Positions 63,216 through 64,000 of a stretch of 64,000 nt of DNA are shown here, one piece after another. The stretch's first letter is position 1, and each line of letters begins with the position of its first letter. The stretch lies in NCBI GenBank assembly GCA_937873665.1, contig CALMYW010000106.1, positions 1-64,000 of the forward strand. Direction: 5' to 3'. The DNA is from an uncultured Sphingorhabdus sp. GTDB lineage: Bacteria; Pseudomonadota; Alphaproteobacteria; Sphingomonadales; Sphingomonadaceae. The notes beneath the pieces were generated by a model. The model had not been told where the DNA came from and did not search any database. It saw only the letters and a program-made list of their open reading frames with translations. Both the position numbers and the translations under genes were made by a program.

Positions 63216-64000
63216 TCAACCTAATGCTATATCAGGAGCATCCTCCTGCTTCATCCCTACCGTATGATAGCCCGCATCGACATGGTGCGTTTCGCCGGTG
63301 ACACCCGCTGCCAGGTCGGACAGGAAATAGAGCGCCGACGCGCCGACATCGTCGATCGTGACATTGCGACGCAGCGGAGAATTCAGTTCGTTCCATTTGA
63401 GGATATAACGGAAATCGCCGATGCCCGAAGCTGCCAGCGTCTTGATCGGCCCCGCCGAAATTGCATTGACGCGGATACCATCGGGGCCGACGTCGTTGGC
63501 GAGATATTTCACACTGGCTTCGAGCGCTGCCTTGGCAACGCCCATGACATTATAATGCGGAACCACCTTTTCAGCGCCATAATAGCTGAGCGTCAGCATC
63601 GATCCGCCGCCCTTGCCGGTTTCGGGATCGAAGGGAACCATCATCGCAGCAGCACGCTTGGCGACAGCGGTGAAGCTGTAGACGCTGATATTCATCGTCA
63701 TCAGGAAGTCGTCGAGCGAGACATCGAAATATTTGCCGCGAAGGGCATCCTTGTTCGTGAAGCCGATGGCGTGGACGACAAAATCGATCGTCGGCCAGCG
63801 TGCCGCCAGTTTCTCAAACGCCGCATCAAGATTGGCCATGTCCGAAACATCGCAATCGATCAGGAAATCGCAGCCCAATTGCTCGGCAAGCGGACGGACG
63901 CGCTTTTCCATCACTTCGCCCTGATAGCTGATTGCCAGCTCCGCACCTTCGGCCTTCAGCCGCTGCGCAATGCCCCATGCAAGCGACTTGTCATTGGCGA
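63216..64000 (-). CDS. fabI: enoyl-[acyl-carrier-protein] reductase (NADH), partial
   Basis: The frame is open to the right edge; the start lies outside, so about 261 C-terminal residues are seen. It is a short-chain dehydrogenase-type reductase of fatty acid elongation. Visible features are NDKSLAWGIAQRLKAEGAELAISYQGE (NAD-binding), CDVSDMANLDAAF, the catalytic Tyr-x6-Lys (YNVMGVAKAALE, the second Tyr), and the PIKTLAASGI substrate loop. It leads the operon that ends in aroC. Confidence 0.95.
   Translation of the reverse strand, partial: ANDKSLAWGIAQRLKAEGAELAISYQGEVMEKRVRPLAEQLGCDFLIDCDVSDMANLDAAFEKLAARWPTIDFVVHAIGFTNKDALRGKYFDVSLDDFLMTMNISVYSFTAVAKRAAAMMVPFDPETGKGGGSMLTLSYYGAEKVVPHYNVMGVAKAALEASVKYLANDVGPDGIRVNAISAGPIKTLAASGIGDFRYILKWNELNSPLRRNVTIDDVGASALYFLSDLAAGVTGETHHVDAGYHTVGMKQEDAPDIALG

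Overview
The window is chromosomal DNA of an alphaproteobacterium, most likely from the order Sphingomonadales (Sphingorhabdus/Sphingopyxis/Sphingomonas-like). This rests on the moderately high G+C, two TonB-dependent receptors, UrcA-family and PAS-domain proteins of sphingomonad type, the plant-type GshA, the dciA-dsb-dsb-smc block, and dispersed 'ctgagcctgtcgaag' palindromes that are common in these genomes. The genus is inference. No phage, transposase, CRISPR array or rRNA gene was seen. There is one tRNA gene, tRNA-Trp(CCA).

Bases 1-23100 carry a stretched version of the bacterial tRNA-Trp-secE-nusG-rplK-rplA-rplJ-rplL-rpoB cluster. All these genes lie on the minus strand in the ancestral order, but unrelated genes sit between the blocks. 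Phytase/TonB receptor and MFS/PhyH genes separate tRNA-Trp from secE. tesB, a urcA gene and a CadC-like regulator separate nusG from rplK. A symporter, TauE, an Rrf2 regulator, csp-infA-like and chrA separate rplA from rplJ. A terminator followed by apt-mtnN separates rplL from rpoB, which runs off the left edge.

Bases 23200-43100 hold housekeeping and accessory genes: a second TonB receptor, gshA, two secreted proteins (P-domain and GEVED, each ending in the same DUF11-like module), rsmE, ubiA, an aldo/keto reductase, the dciA-dsb-dsb-smc operon, mutY, a Tat-exported serine hydrolase, nudC and a FrnE-like DsbA protein.

Bases 43189-59321 form a compact flagellar locus. The minus strand carries a sigma-54 activator, motA-motB and flgBCDEFGHIJKL. 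The plus strand carries flgA, flgM, a flgN-like gene, a lytic transglycosylase, flhA and fliA. Three near-identical -24/-12 sigma-54 promoters drive flgB, flgA and the transglycosylase-flhA-fliA unit. FliA and FlgM suggest a further sigma-28 tier. FlgD and FlgE are shortened and FlgJ lacks a hydrolase domain. Repeat elements have entered the coding ends of flgH and flgJ, and one lies in frame inside chrA.

Bases 59400-64000 carry a PAS-domain protein, an RlpA-like protein, and a fabI-membrane protein-GNAT-aroC operon that runs off the right edge.
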